Positions 49,739 through 61,564 of a stretch of 64,000 bases of DNA are shown here, piece by piece; position 1 is the stretch's first letter; the number at the start of each line of letters is the position of its first letter. This stretch comes from Rotaria macrura (Eukaryota > Rotifera > Eurotatoria > Philodinida > Philodinidae), in the NCBI GenBank assembly GCA_900239685.1, contig OENT01000087.1, positions 168,880 to 232,879 of the forward strand, in the 5' to 3' direction. The notes under the pieces are model-generated. The model was not told the DNA's origin. It was given only the letters and a program-made list of their open reading frames with translations, and searched no databases. Both the position numbers and the translations under genes were made by a program.

Positions 49739-50107
49739 CCCTATGAAAAAATATCAAATCATGGGAAATTTCAGTAGATTATAATCGGATTCTTCTCCAC
49801 CAAAATCAAAATTATAATCGATTGAAATTGTCGAAACCAACGATAATTTGATTTTGAATCAAACGATAATCTTAAAAGTTCGGTAAAATTGTGATAAAAA
49901 TCATGTGCGTTTGATTTAAATCCGATGATCTGGATTTGATATGATTTTTATCACAATTTTACCGAACTTTTCAGATTATTGTTTCATTCAAAATCAAACT
50001 ATCGTTGGTTTTGACGATTTCAATCAATTGTAATTTTGATTTTGCCGTAAAAAAAATCTGATTATAATCTAGTGAAATCTCCCACAATTCGATATTGTCT
50101 CACTGGG
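49739..50107. mobile_element. CCC...GGG palindromic element, 369 bp, interior motif ATTATAATC/TCAAAATC
   Basis: It starts CCCTATGA and ends TCACTGGG, flanked by TA on both sides (49737-49738 and 50108-50109). The arms are about 165 bp and largely complementary, with CGGTAAAATTGTGATAAAAA at the inner left mirrored on the right. The centre is near 49905-49945. The interior is dominated by GATTATAATC, CAAAATC and GATTTTG words in both orientations. It is AT-rich, unlike the GC-rich members, and has only the CCC/GGG plus dinucleotide in common with them. It lies about 160 bp from the insulin-like gene's stop. Confidence 0.7.
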
Positions 50108-50265
50108 TATGTTTGATGTTTTCCGATAGAATTGTCTAGAGCTTAGCTTTGTGGAAACAAAAACACAAAATTTTAGTCTTAAGTACGGATTTGATTGAAT
50201 AAATAACCGTTAAGACGACAATAGGCAATGTTAACAGACGCACTAGTAAGTGTTACCTATGAATG

Positions 50266-50643
50266 TTAGGGACAATATCGGGTCATTTCAGCAACAGTAC
50301 ATAGAGTTTGACAACAAGCTTCAGTTAACAACTTGCGTTGTAAGAATCTTCGGGTACGTTTTGGACTGGCAGTTTTTCGTCGTTGTTGTTCGACAACTTC
50401 ACAGGCGATGCTGACCATTTGTAACAAATATGTTCCACACGCATGATAAGCTCGATGAAGACCACAATCCTCCATTTTATAGAGTTTACCTTTTATTTCA
50501 ACGCTTTCGCCGTCTTTGAAAAAATGTCCTTCATGATGTACAGTGCAATTCATATTGACAGAAGATGATGGCATTCGACATCGAACATTTTGGTTCAATA
50601 ACACCAAGAAGGTGAAAACATATACAGGGAAGAACTTTAACAT
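50266..50643 (-). CDS. Insulin-family peptide precursor with an extra cysteine-bearing N-terminal segment, 125 aa
   Basis: Secreted hormone precursor. Residues 1-22 form a signal peptide (Lys-Phe-Phe then a hydrophobic core, VRC|RM junction). The B chain is recognised by Cys69 and Cys81 with the insulin spacing of 11 residues (HACGTYLLQMVSIACE). The A chain near the C-terminus has the diagnostic CC-x3-C-x8-C (Cys110, 111, 115, 124; ACCQTLCTVAEMTRYC). Between them is a short basic connecting segment with likely processing sites (RR at 88-89, KR at 95-96, RR at 98-99). Unusual: about 45 residues between signal peptide and B-chain core contain two more cysteines (33 and 60) and a hydrophilic block (HEGHFFKDGESVEIKGKLYK), which ordinary insulins lack. 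It is intronless, whereas many insulin genes have an intron in the C region. Which insulin/relaxin subgroup it belongs to cannot be told. Confidence 0.85.
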   Translation of the reverse strand: MLKFFPVYVFTFLVLLNQNVRCRMPSSSVNMNCTVHHEGHFFKDGESVEIKGKLYKMEDCGLHRAYHACGTYLLQMVSIACEVVEQQRRKTASPKRTRRFLQRKLLTEACCQTLCTVAEMTRYCP

Positions 50644-53600
50644 TTAAATCTATGGATTGAGTCAGCTAGTTATTATATTAACTAAAATAAAGATAATCAA
50701 CAATTGGATTTAAAAAAGAAACCGATTTATAAAAGAAAAACAAAACTAATAGAAAAAATAGAAATCGATCAGATTATATTGTTATTATCACCATTGATAA
50801 AATCCTTAGTGGTTTATGTCAAACCAATGACGTCAAACCTCGACAAAGTAACAAGTACATTTACATGTTGAAAGAAAACGAACGACCATCAAACGTGTTC
50901 CATTTAAAAAAAGAATAGTTTTTACTTATAAACATTTCATTACTCTTAAACAGAAATAAAGAGAAGTAAAAATAATTTCTCTCTCCTGGGAATTTCATAA
51001 CTTTCTTCTTCTTTTTTATTTTACAAAAGTCATTATACATTTTTAACTAAGATAAGAACTGACTTCATGTTATTCATCGGACACTCGAACAAATCAATTA
51101 GCTCTCATGACAATATAATCATGTAAATAATACAAAAGATTACTATGAATCAAAAACGAGACCAATTGGTCTCGTTTTGAAGATACCTTGTACAGTTGAA
51201 ATATTTTTTACTAGTTTGGAAAAATCTCATATTTGAGTTTTGTCTCGGGCTTGATTTTTTCTTCTCGAATATGACGGGAATGAAAACAACTAAGATATTT
51301 TACTGGTGGCCTCGTCCGTCAGGATTTCTACTTGGAAGAGAGAAAGAGAGAGAATCTAAGTATTGTCATCTTTTCTTAGAACGAAACTCGAGAATATTGT
51401 CAAGGCGGAGAAATCATGTCTATTCCCTTGCTCTGCTCTATTTTGATGTCGAGACGAAATATTACGGAACTCATTATTGCAATCAAAAGACATTAGAAAT
51501 GTTGTTCGAATAGTTATTATGCTATTGATTCCATTTTCTTTTATCAGAATATGTCACAAGTATTAAATCCGCTGGATTACTTCTTCTCTACTATCGACTA
51601 ATGTAGAGTAACTTCTCAGGCATTTAGTACTATTCTTGAAATCATTATGATTTTCGATTCAGATAATATCACTACCTATGGAATAATAGTCTTGATCTTT
51701 TTCAGTCGAAGTCTATTCTTCTACGATATTCTACATATATTAAGTCCGCATATTCTATTAACTTTTACATTCTCGACACTCATCGAGATCGTTGTCTCAC
51801 AGGAATTTTAAATTTTTTCCTAATAACAATATGAATATCCAGTTCACCTACATCTTCGAGGATTCTCTTACAAGGACATTTATCATTTTGAAATCCCAAC
51901 TAGATTAAGGAAACAAATTGTGACAAAATTATTAATTTTTACTCATGTATTTAACAGTAGCATACACAGATCGATATCCATTGTTGGGTTTAGATCTATG
52001 ATTAAGAAATTTCTGATATTACATGTGTCCTTCAAAACGTCATTTCATAAGTATAATAAATACAAAACTCAAGATAATAAATCTGAATCGTTCGTTTCAC
52101 TATCTACTAAAAAAACATACGTTAACGAAAGAATAATCGATCGGTTGTTATACATTCATTCTTTTCTTGAATACTTATATTTTAAAGTTAGTACAAAATT
52201 AAATTGCATTACTTGCATCGTTCTATCTAATGTAAGATGAAAATGAAATTGTGTAAATATTGATCATTTCATTCTGAACGCAGATGTTTATTATGTTCTA
52301 AATCAAGAAAACGTGACATGTGAACAATTCTAACGCGAAAAGTTGATCAGAATTACTGCTGCTATCAGTTTCTTAAACAAGAACTTTTCAAATAGAAAAT
52401 TATTACATTGGTTAATATCAGTGGATTGTATTGGTATTTTATCTAGAGAAATTTTTTGTTTTTTTTAGATCTTTTACAAAATACAGTAATTTTAAAAAAT
52501 TATAAAATTATCTCGGACATTTCATGAATTGTTTAAATCTTCTAATTCACAGTTAGTTTCTCTCTCCTTTGTCAAAATGTCTGACGACCAATAATGCTTA
52601 TTGTAGTACTAGGTATGAAAACATTCACAAAACCATTTTATGAATGAGAAATGCCTAGAATAATATGTATCACCCATGAAGTTCTTTATTGACTGATTTT
52701 TAATCATAAGATACATAGGAGCTCTGGTTTTTCATCGTATCTATCAACTAGAGCCTCCAATACGTAGTCATCTTTAATGTATTAATTCTGTTGATTTTTC
52801 AAGCATGCTCATTGATTTTCAACTGTATCAAACGGAACAACTACTTTTGCTTTGTGTCTGCCTGTTTAATTTTTAAGAATACATAGACTATGAAAATAAA
52901 TTGGACATTATAATGAACACATAGGGGGATTTTTTTTCTTCTTATCGACAAAGAATCAGATGATTAATAGTAATTGATTCAGAGATAGTTTTAAGTTTCT
53001 TTGAAATCCATCTTTTTAAAATTGAATTAAAAATCTCTATGAAGACTCCAACGATCGATATGAGATAGAAATACGAATTTAAAATGAGTACAGAATACAT
53101 ATTAATATTCATTTGAATTATTCAAGTATTGAATTTCCAATGAACACGAGTTGACTTAATTTTCACAAGGTTGTACTGAAAGTAAGTGAGACTTGTCTTA
53201 TTTCTTTGCCACAGTTATCATCATCCCATGGTCTGACATGAATGAGAAACTTCTTTTTTTATGAACAAGAATCTATGATGGGATGGGGTGGATTAAGAAT
53301 CCTGTAATTTCAAGAAAATAATCATAATGCATTGGCATGTTTTTGAAAAATTTCTCACAACTACAAGTTCAATTAGTTGAATTAATCTGAATGGAAGTTT
53401 GTAAATGGCAAATCTCAAACGGAAATATTTAATAAAAAGGTTCTTTTCTTGACTATTCTCACTGAATTCGTACAATAGTAGAATTTCTTATCGACAAGTT
53501 AGTAGCATTATGCAAAGTACTCGAGTAAATTCACTAAAAGTTTATTTTGAAGATATACCTTACGTCAACAAGTGTTATCTAGTTTTATTCATTAGGCTTT

Positions 53601-55943
53601 CATATTTTATTCAGTATGTAAGTCTTAACTGTGTCTCAGTTATAATATACTATCGATTGTAACATTGAGAACAATAAAAATATCTCAAACGTTCTATTTC
53701 ATTCTATTGCGAGATGTTGCTTTCTTGATAGCGATGTAATTAATATAAGTTTCATTCTACCATGCGGTTCGTTGCGAAGCTAAGAATCATGGTAATTGCA
53801 AAATACATTTGTCTTTATTTTAAAAAGAAAATAACATGAAGCTCTCTACAAATAAGTGCGTAATACATTTTTTATAGCACGGTAAACCCTATTATTAGAA
53901 GTTTTAGAAATAAGCTCCTGGAAATCAACATGAAAGAAAGAAAGATCTATTCACTGTCGAATTCATAAAATATGTTTACTGTGCACTTTGCCGTTTGATC
54001 TAGTATGAATTCGGTAGGTGATTTTCTTAAACAAAAATTAACGATCGACATTATGACACTAAATTTCAACGATTCAAAATTTGAAGATCAGCAAAACTGT
54101 CATATTTCGATACGCTTATCGAAGAACATCAAAGATATGTACATTGAATGTATCAAGAGTTCGTTCGATTATTTTTCGATTCTCATAATTTAACTTCGTG
54201 TTTACATTATTTTTCCTTCCTCAAAAAGTAAAATTCAGACTAGGAATTTAAAGAAACTAAAAATAAAATTTTGCATATTTTTATAAAACAAAATCCTTAA
54301 TTGTGAACACACAGGGCTGGCAAACCTTCTTGAGGTACATGAAGTTGTAGAGAAAATGTTTATGCTGATCAAAATTGTACCGCATTACTTAAAATGAAAG
54401 CAACCTCGAGCAAAAAGGGGAAAATCCGAGAACTATTCAGTGCGATCCTGATTCAGATAATGGCAGCACAAAAATAAGAACATCTCATATGTACGCTGAC
54501 AAGGTAAAAAACAGAACCTCATATAGTTCCTGCTTTACAGTCAAAAATTCATGAACGCAAATATTTTCTAACTAACTTTACTGTCACACATAGAATGGCA
54601 TAGTCATGGTGTGATAGTGGCAAGAAACTGAATTTGTTATTCTTTTTTTTTTCTTCTTGAAAAAAAAATTAAATCATTTTGAGTTCTTTCTAATCCAAGT
54701 ATTTTGAGCTTCTACAATTACTTGGCATGAACTTATAATTTATTAATTTATGTACTTGTAGAGGGTCACAGCGGCCCGTGTCTAAAAATCAGGAAAGTAA
54801 GACAGGCAGATCATAGAAAAAATACAGGAATTTCCATTAAAATCAGCCTATTTTAAGTCATTTGATAGTATTATTCCTCAGGACGAAAGTTATACAAAAG
54901 TATGTCAATCAATGAACGTTCATTGACATTACTAGATTATCTTTCATCGAATACATACTTCGAGTTCTATTGTTTCTTTTTCGTACATTATCTCTAATTT
55001 TAAATCGTGTGTACGTTTTCTTTTCCTCAAACACTTGGCTAAGGGAAAGGGGTATAATTTACTATTGGAGTTTCATGCATTTCTAACCGAAATCGCATTT
55101 TTATCAGGAAAGTAGTCGTAAAAGGAAAAGAGGAAAAATCCACATTTATGCAGTTTATAAGGTTCTATAACCATATTTTCCACAGCCGAACACTTTCTCT
55201 GAATCCCTCCTCCTTCTCCCAACTCACAGTTTCCCTTTTTTTACATATCACTCCTGTTTGCACATATAAAACAACTATGTTCTAGATAAACGAATTAAAG
55301 CGTTTACAAGAAAAATCAGAAACTAAATGGTATATCACAGCAGTACTGATGATAAACATTAATGATAAAATTGCTGATTTTTAAAATCAATTGAATCGAG
55401 ATAATCGATTCTTAAAGTGATTACAAGACGAAATGGAACAAAGTAAAAAATTGAGTACCATCTTTCTTTTTATATAAAATATTCAATAAATATTTCTATA
55501 AAATTTTTAAGAAGCATTGAGTAAAACAAAATATAACGTCGAATTGACATGTATGTGGTCCTAGCAAGATAAATCTTGAAAAATCAGGACGGTACGCGCG
55601 CTGCGAGGTCTGTACTTGGCTATTCATTAGAGAACTCAACTCTCTACATCTACCTTGTTTGTTTTATGCAGTTCTTTATCAACTCATCTAAAATGATCAA
55701 TGTTGAACAGCATACCTATTTTTTCTAGGAAAAAAATCTTTTCGATCATCTCCAAAATGGAAGCATGTTTATATTCAATATGATATGTTTGTTTTGAATG
55801 AAGTTAGTTTTGATCAATTTAAAAAAAAGAATTTAGTAATAAAAAGAACCATGAATGATTTTAAGAAAACACTAATACTCTATTCGAAATTTCATTCATG
55901 ATACGGGTTTGTGAGTTTTAAAGAATGGTTTATCCTTATCGAT
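50644..55943. other. Gene-poor region upstream of the insulin-like gene
   Basis: It contains the insulin-like gene's likely promoter side (50644 onwards), a 26-bp palindrome, and unsupported frames at 51196-51513, 51920-52240 and 54005-54193 with no family features. From about 54300 the sequence is patchier in composition (GC-richer pieces near 54310-54440 and 54750-54800), suggesting old transposon debris. I could not define any element. Confidence 0.5.
51153..51178. repeat. Perfect 26-bp palindrome
   Basis: AAAACGAGACCAA followed directly by its reverse complement TTGGTCTCGTTTT, about 510 bp upstream of the insulin-like start. Flanked by A- and T-rich bases. Self-complementary with no loop. 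Confidence 0.9.
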
Positions 55944-56129
55944 GTTCGAACAAGCACGGCCGTAAACGATAGTGTAAGGACTAACACAACAACAATACAC
56001 GGCGACAAAATATGAATTTTTTTACGATTTTCGCTTACGCAGTCCGTGTGCGCTACACACTTTGCTTGGTATTTCTCTGCAAACGATCATATCACGGTCA
56101 TATACGAAGTCAGTAATCGTCGATCTGGG
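55944..56129. mobile_element. Degraded copy of the neighbouring CGTATACG-type CCC...GGG element, 186 bp
   Basis: The left end TTCGAACAAGCACGGCCGTA and the right end AGTCAGTAATCGTCGATCTG closely match the corresponding ends of the element at 56473-56817, in the same orientation. The left CCCAGG is lost, and the right end is CTGGG with one change before it. The interior is shorter and more AT-rich. Confidence 0.65.
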
Positions 56130-56472
56130 AGTTTTTGTCAAATACAATATTAAAGTATGACAAGGAAACAAACAAAATTTACTTGTAATGGTAGATCGTG
56201 ATAAAATTCGCCATCACAAAAAATGTTCCCAAGTGCTCTAAAATATGTTACCGCTCGGTTTTCTTCGCCATTCAGTATCCGGAAGAGCGATATGGTTACT
56301 ATATTTATTCTAGTAGTATTAGTTCATATGCGTAAATTATCAAGGTTATTTCGTTTTACAAATGCATTATCAACTGAATTAAAAAGAAAAGTTCTTCATC
56401 ACGATCATAGGAAATAAACGTAGGATATCGTAGGTAACAATCGGCATGTTTCCTTAAACGACTTTCTTCACA

Positions 56473-56817
56473 CCCAGGTCGAACAAGCACGACCGTAAAC
56501 GACCGTAAACGGAGGAATACGGCAAAATACATGGTCCAGTATTACGATCGTATATCTCCGTGTCGTATACGGAGGGATACGACGATATACGGAGAGTAAA
56601 ACGATCGTTTACGGTCCTCGTATACAAAATCCGTAAACGGTTTCCGTTTTCCACCGTATTTCTCCGTATACGATCGTATTTGCCCGTATACGATACGGCG
56701 ATATACGACCGTAATACTGGACCATGTAAAACGCTAAAATACGAACGTTTACGGTCGTGTGGGGAGCGTATACGGTCGTTTACAGCCGTATACGAAGTCC
56801 GTAATCGTCGACCTGGG
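56473..56817. mobile_element. CCC...GGG element, 345 bp, interior motif CGTATACG/CGTAAACG
   Basis: It starts CCCAGGTCGA and ends TCGACCTGGG, a perfect 10-bp inverted repeat, flanked by CA on both sides (56471-56472 and 56818-56819). The interior is almost wholly made of ACGATCGTATA, CGTATACG, CCGTAAACG and ACGGAG words and their complements, and is far GC-richer than the background. The strings ATACTGGACCATGT and ACATGGTCCAGTATT pair across the element. The two overlapping opposite frames here are by-products of the palindromes. Non-coding. Confidence 0.8.
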
Positions 56818-58019
56818 CAGCTTTACAAAGAACTAAAATAACTTTCTGCCTAGACCTTGGCAAGCTTTATCAGATGGGACTACTGTATTCGGCTCACAAC
56901 AATCCTTAAATACTCAAAACTGCAAAAATATTTTGAAAATAATGTAAGAATGTAGATGAGTTTAGTAAAAACTGCCACGATTCTCCAAGGAGAAGTCTTA
57001 AACAAGATTATTGCATTTCCAGATTTATTTCGGCAAACTCTATCGTATTCATATCTCAAGATGTGAATTATGTACTGTGCTCATACGAAAACCGAGCTTT
57101 TACTGTAAGACCTTTGGGGATTTTACTAAAGCCCTATCGATTCGCAGAGAAAGTCTTTCAAACAAGAGGGCTGAGCTCTTCTAATGGATTTCAACCGGCT
57201 CTGACGGTTAACCTGTTTGTTTCCTAAATACGAATGAAGGAAAGTAACGGAAAACTTCTCTTAAAGGGGCTCGTGCTAGAAATTTGTTTTCAATCCTTCT
57301 AGTAGATTTTACAAAAATAGAAATTTTTGTACTCCTCCTTTTGTTCAAAAGATGGAAAGATCGTTTATCTAGTGACCAAATCGAAGCCCCAATCAAATTG
57401 CTTTTCCGTGCTGTTGATTTCATCGTAGGAGAAATATTTGTCTTTTTTCGCTTATCAAACCAATCCTTGATATATGTTTTTTCTACCTTCCTTTCATTTC
57501 GGTGAAATCATAGGGTAATCCTGTTTTCTCCTACTGAAAGCATGCAATCATGTTTTATTCTCCGTGTGAAGTTTAGAATGAGCGTTACTTCCAACAGAAA
57601 ATCAGGGTTGGATCTCTCTAAGATCCATCTAGCTAGTTTCTGGACATTGGCGGGCAAGACTCGTGTGTTGAAGGGAACCACAGTTCATTCTAAGAATTGA
57701 CACATCGAGAATTCAGTAAAGCAATGATAGATACTCTCAATAAAGATGATGCAAACAGTTCTACAATGGATCTCTGTGAAATTTATAAGAAAAGCTTCCT
57801 ACCACTTGAATGATACAGAGGAATGGATAATGGCAGATTTAATTTAAAAATCTTGATTGCTAATCACTTATTAGGGATTTTTTCTATGATTATCAAGTTC
57901 AATCCTACGCAGGAAATAGCAAAGCTATAGAATTGAGCGAACTCTTTCAGAAACTCGTTAGCGTTCGTGCTCACATCAACGAAGATCGACGAACGAGACT
58001 AAACATATTGGTCTTTCCA
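56818..58019. other. Spacer between two CCC...GGG elements
   Basis: Mixed-composition DNA with no supported gene. The frames on opposite strands at 57208-57505 overlap each other and show no family features. Confidence 0.45.
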
Positions 58020-59461
58020 CCCAGGTCCAAGACGTACGGCGGGAACCGGCCGGATCCCGTGTTATTCCCACGAATTCTGGAAGCGGGTTTCCGAAATCGG
58101 TTCCGGCTTAATTCTGGGCGATTCCGGGCACCGGAGCGTATCCACGGATACGGTTCCCGTTTCCTATACCGGATCCGCCGTCGGAAAACACCGTTTCCAA
58201 GCCCAGACCACATACTGTCCAGATCCGACCGTTTCCGGACCGGATACCGATATCGGAAAAAGCAATTTTCCCATCCGGATAGAACACGGCTCAGATCTGA
58301 CCGTTTCCGCTAAGCTCCCGATAACTCATCTGGCCGTTTCCAAAACAGCGCTAAATACTCACAATTACTAAGTAAAGTCTCCGAACTTTGAATCCAGCTT
58401 TTACTTCTCCTTTAAACAAGCCTAAAACACACAAGAAAATACCCTGGGAACAAATAAAATTCTAGTGACACATAATACATTTCCCTCCAAACACGCTTTT
58501 GTCACAAAAGTAGGAATTTTCAGTCCGAAGACCTAAAAATCAGATTTTTAGACTTTGACAAACCGAAAACGATATGTGTAAGAACACCACACATCTTAAG
58601 CACCAGCGTTTTGAGACTTTCCTGAGTCTTCAATCAAGGTAAGTGACGCTTTTAAAGTCTCTGAAGGCCCTTTTATTTCAAATTTTTATTAAAAAATCTC
58701 GAATACAAACTAATGCTTCGAAACCAATAACAAATTAAGTAACTAATCTCAAATTCTCAAGCGACCCCATCAAAATACGGTAAACTATCCCGGTGATGGA
58801 CATCGTCCTTAAATTTGAGGAAAAAGACAGAAAAATCCCAAAAAAGACCTTTAAAGGTCTTTTTTTGTAAATCGATGATTTGGATACCAAGGAATGGTAT
58901 AAATGAGAATTTCTTTCGCTGGAAAGTCTTAGAATTTAATTCTCCACCGATTCCACGAAAGAAATTCGAAAAAATCCTTAAAACAAAGGGAAAAGACAAA
59001 AAATTCCCAAAAAATCCCTTTAAAGGTCTTTTTTTTTGTGAAATGCTGATTCGGGTATTTAGGATTGGTATAAATGAGAATTTAATATTTCATGTGATTT
59101 TTTTTCTAGCGGAGGCCTGATTTTCCAAGCACACTAATCTCAATAAATCTGGTCGGAAGACGGTCGTTTCCTGCATTTTTCCGTTGCTTCGTTATCGGGG
59201 TATTGTTTTTTCCGGTTGGATCCGGGCGGAACTTGCCATAGTTCCGGTAGGTTCCTGGATGATCCGAGGTATTTCCATGAAATTTCCGGTTGCGGGAAGT
59301 TGTCGGAAAATCCAGGTTCCGGGTACGGATATTTCCGACCGGAATACTGCTTCCATGTTCCGGTGTTTTTTCCGGCCGGAAATACACCAGAACCGGCTGA
59401 AAGAAGCTGGAAAACATCCCGTTTCCGGCGGGATCCGGGCTCCGGAACGAACGACCTGGGC
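58020..59461. mobile_element. Large CCC...GGG element, 1442 bp, with GC-rich CCGGAT/CCGTTTCC arms
   Basis: It starts CCCAGGTC and ends GACCTGGG, flanked by CA on both sides (58018-58019 and 59462-59463). Two GC-rich arms (about 58020-58316 and 59110-59461) are packed with CCGGAT, ATCCGG, CCGTTTCC, GGAAACGG and TTCCGG words in both orientations. They enclose about 790 bp of AT-richer sequence that includes a direct repeat. Several frames in the arms (for instance 57933-58313 and 59106-59563) have Arg/Pro-rich products created by the repeated motif; they overlap on both strands and in several frames and are not genes. No transposase is visible. Confidence 0.75.
58806..59090 (+). repeat. Two direct repeats about 170 bp apart inside the large element
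   Basis: CCTTAAA...AAAAAGAC...TTTAAAGGTCTTTTTTT...GGTATAAATGAGAATTT occurs at about 58808-58912 and again at about 58978-59085, with substitutions. Each copy has a TTTAAAGGTC core; in the first it is the 14-bp palindrome GACCTTTAAAGGTC (58846-58859). Confidence 0.7.
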
Positions 59462-61564
59462 AATGGAGAAACCGCTGAATTGTTTAAATTTTAAATCCAT
59501 TTCAAATGAAAAGAAATCAGTGACTCGATTAAAATAATAAAACTTTGTATCCTGACTGTTCAAAATATCAATCTTGGACGTGGCAGGTTTAATCAGATAT
59601 TCTTGATTTCTGTGACTTTTCTTATTTTTCTGATTTAAATGAATTGATTTAAATCAAAATATCTGAAATTAACTGTTTTCCTCTTGGCATTTTCTTCCCT
59701 ATTGTTGTTTTATAAGAAACGAATGTTTATATTAGGAGTGTCATATTCCTATTACTGATACCGGTAAGTGATACTACTTACCACTTACCAGAAAGTGATA
59801 AGTGATAGAGATTATCATCTAGAAAGAAGTAATTGATGAGTAAAGTAATTACTGAACATCGTTAAATATACTCTTTTTCAATTATAAAATCACTTGTCGT
59901 TACCTTATGGTAAGTGGAAGTGAAAGTAATAGTAAAATGAAACCCCTTAAATTTTATACGCACATATGAAAACACAACAACAAAATAGACAAGAATACAA
60001 AGATTAAAAAAGGTCCCGGAAACGAAATAATACAAACTATATAGAATAGATAGGATCAAGATGTATAAAATAAGAATAGAACTTAACAAAAGTATTATAG
60101 TTTTGTTGAAAAATTCTTCTTGTCTAATCGTGACGGGGTTTTACAAAAATTAACAACATTTTTGTAGTTATTTTTTAGGTTTTCAAGTATTTTAGGATCA
60201 GTACAGATTGGATTCAACAAGTATCCGAAATACAGCACATTAGTTTCTACATGGAAATTTGTTTAACTTAATTGGAATGTTCTCTGGAGTGAATCCTCTC
60301 AAGAAAACCAAAAATTCTAGTCAAAGATATCCTACGTACTAAATTGTATTCGGTTGAGTTCTCAACTTCAAGTTTTTGAGCATGAACTGATTAGTTCATT
60401 TGTATCCGCGATACTCTACTTAATGTACTTTCATTAAACTGATGTCAATAATAGAATTTATGCCGAATGACCGTAGCGAAGCCAAACAATATCATTAGAA
60501 CGATTAAGTTTTTCATTATTTTATACAAAATACTTATAATTATAGACTCTTTCCTCGGCTATCCTATTTCATTTAATACATATTCATATTCTCAAGAAAG
60601 TAAAAGAATTAAGTACAGAGGATTATCATGAACATCTGTGAAAACAATCGATATGAGTGAGTATATGTGTAGATGTTATCTCCTAAGTATGGTTATCGAT
60701 TCTAGGCCATTTCGATGGACGTTCATAACTCATCTTTCCACCAAGACATAGAATTTCTGAGCCTAAAAACGAGACTAAATATATTTTAGAAGAAAATCTC
60801 ATTTTGTTATCTTTTAACAGTACGGTTCTCTTTATTGCGAATAGAAACTTCGGTGAAACCAAATGAGTGTAAATTGTGAATATGTAGTCATGTGCTTTTA
60901 TAAGCTCGTCTAGACGATTTTAAATTAGTCTTTTTATTAGATGTTAAATCTACATGAATGTCTTTAAAGCACCACGTTTACATGTATATCTATGGAGAAA
61001 TTAAAAATAAAAGACGAGAGAAACCCAATATCAGTAGTAATACAGTGGAAAGAGGAAGTGAGAAAGAGATAAGGTCAAGACTGGGGAGACAGCGAATCAG
61101 TGCTAACAGCGTTAATCAGATTTTCCGCCTCATATTCGGTATGCCCACAATCTTTAAAATTCTCACAAAAAAAGCTGAACTGAATAAAAAATGTTCCTTG
61201 GAAAATAAAATTTTGACCCTAGTACACTTGTGATATCATTGAGGTGGAAAATTTTCAAATAATGATTTGGGTATTATAACCGGCTGCTTTCCGTCAAAAG
61301 TATATTTTCCCTGAAGGTTTTCTTTTTCAAGTCTAATTTTTTGTAATGATTTTAAAGTTAAAATTCATGTCATCTACAAGAAAAATTCTGATAATACATA
61401 TGACTGAAAATCGACAATTTACAATCATTTGGCTTCATTGATGTTTGTTCCCTAGACTGAAAGGATAGGGTCTGGAAACGGGAATTCACCTGTGTCCGTT
61501 TGTCTCTCCGTCTATCTGTTCGTCTGCCTGTCTGTCTGTAATAACCAATGAAAGAAGCACTACT
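59462..61564. other. Gene-free stretch
   Basis: Repetitive short words (GTAAGTG/CACTTAC) occur at about 59760-59910. A degenerate GTCT/GTCC-rich tract lies at about 61493-61541, just before the minisatellite. No gene recognised; the frame at 60958-61233 has no family features. Confidence 0.5.

Noticed and set aside
51196..51513. A 105-codon frame
   Set aside because: No proper ATG at its beginning, no family resemblance and no splice signals; likely chance.
54309..54790. A hAT-type element starting CAGGGCTGGCAAA
   Set aside because: The left end looks right, but I could not find a matching inverted right end or an 8-bp duplication.
56454..56841. Frames of 66 and 93 codons with tyrosine- and arginine-rich repeats
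   Set aside because: They read the CGTATACG repeats of a non-coding element on opposite strands.
57933..59563. Several 80-126-codon frames on both strands
   Set aside because: They overlap each other in up to four frames, have Arg/Pro/Gly-biased products, and arise from the GC-rich palindromic motif.
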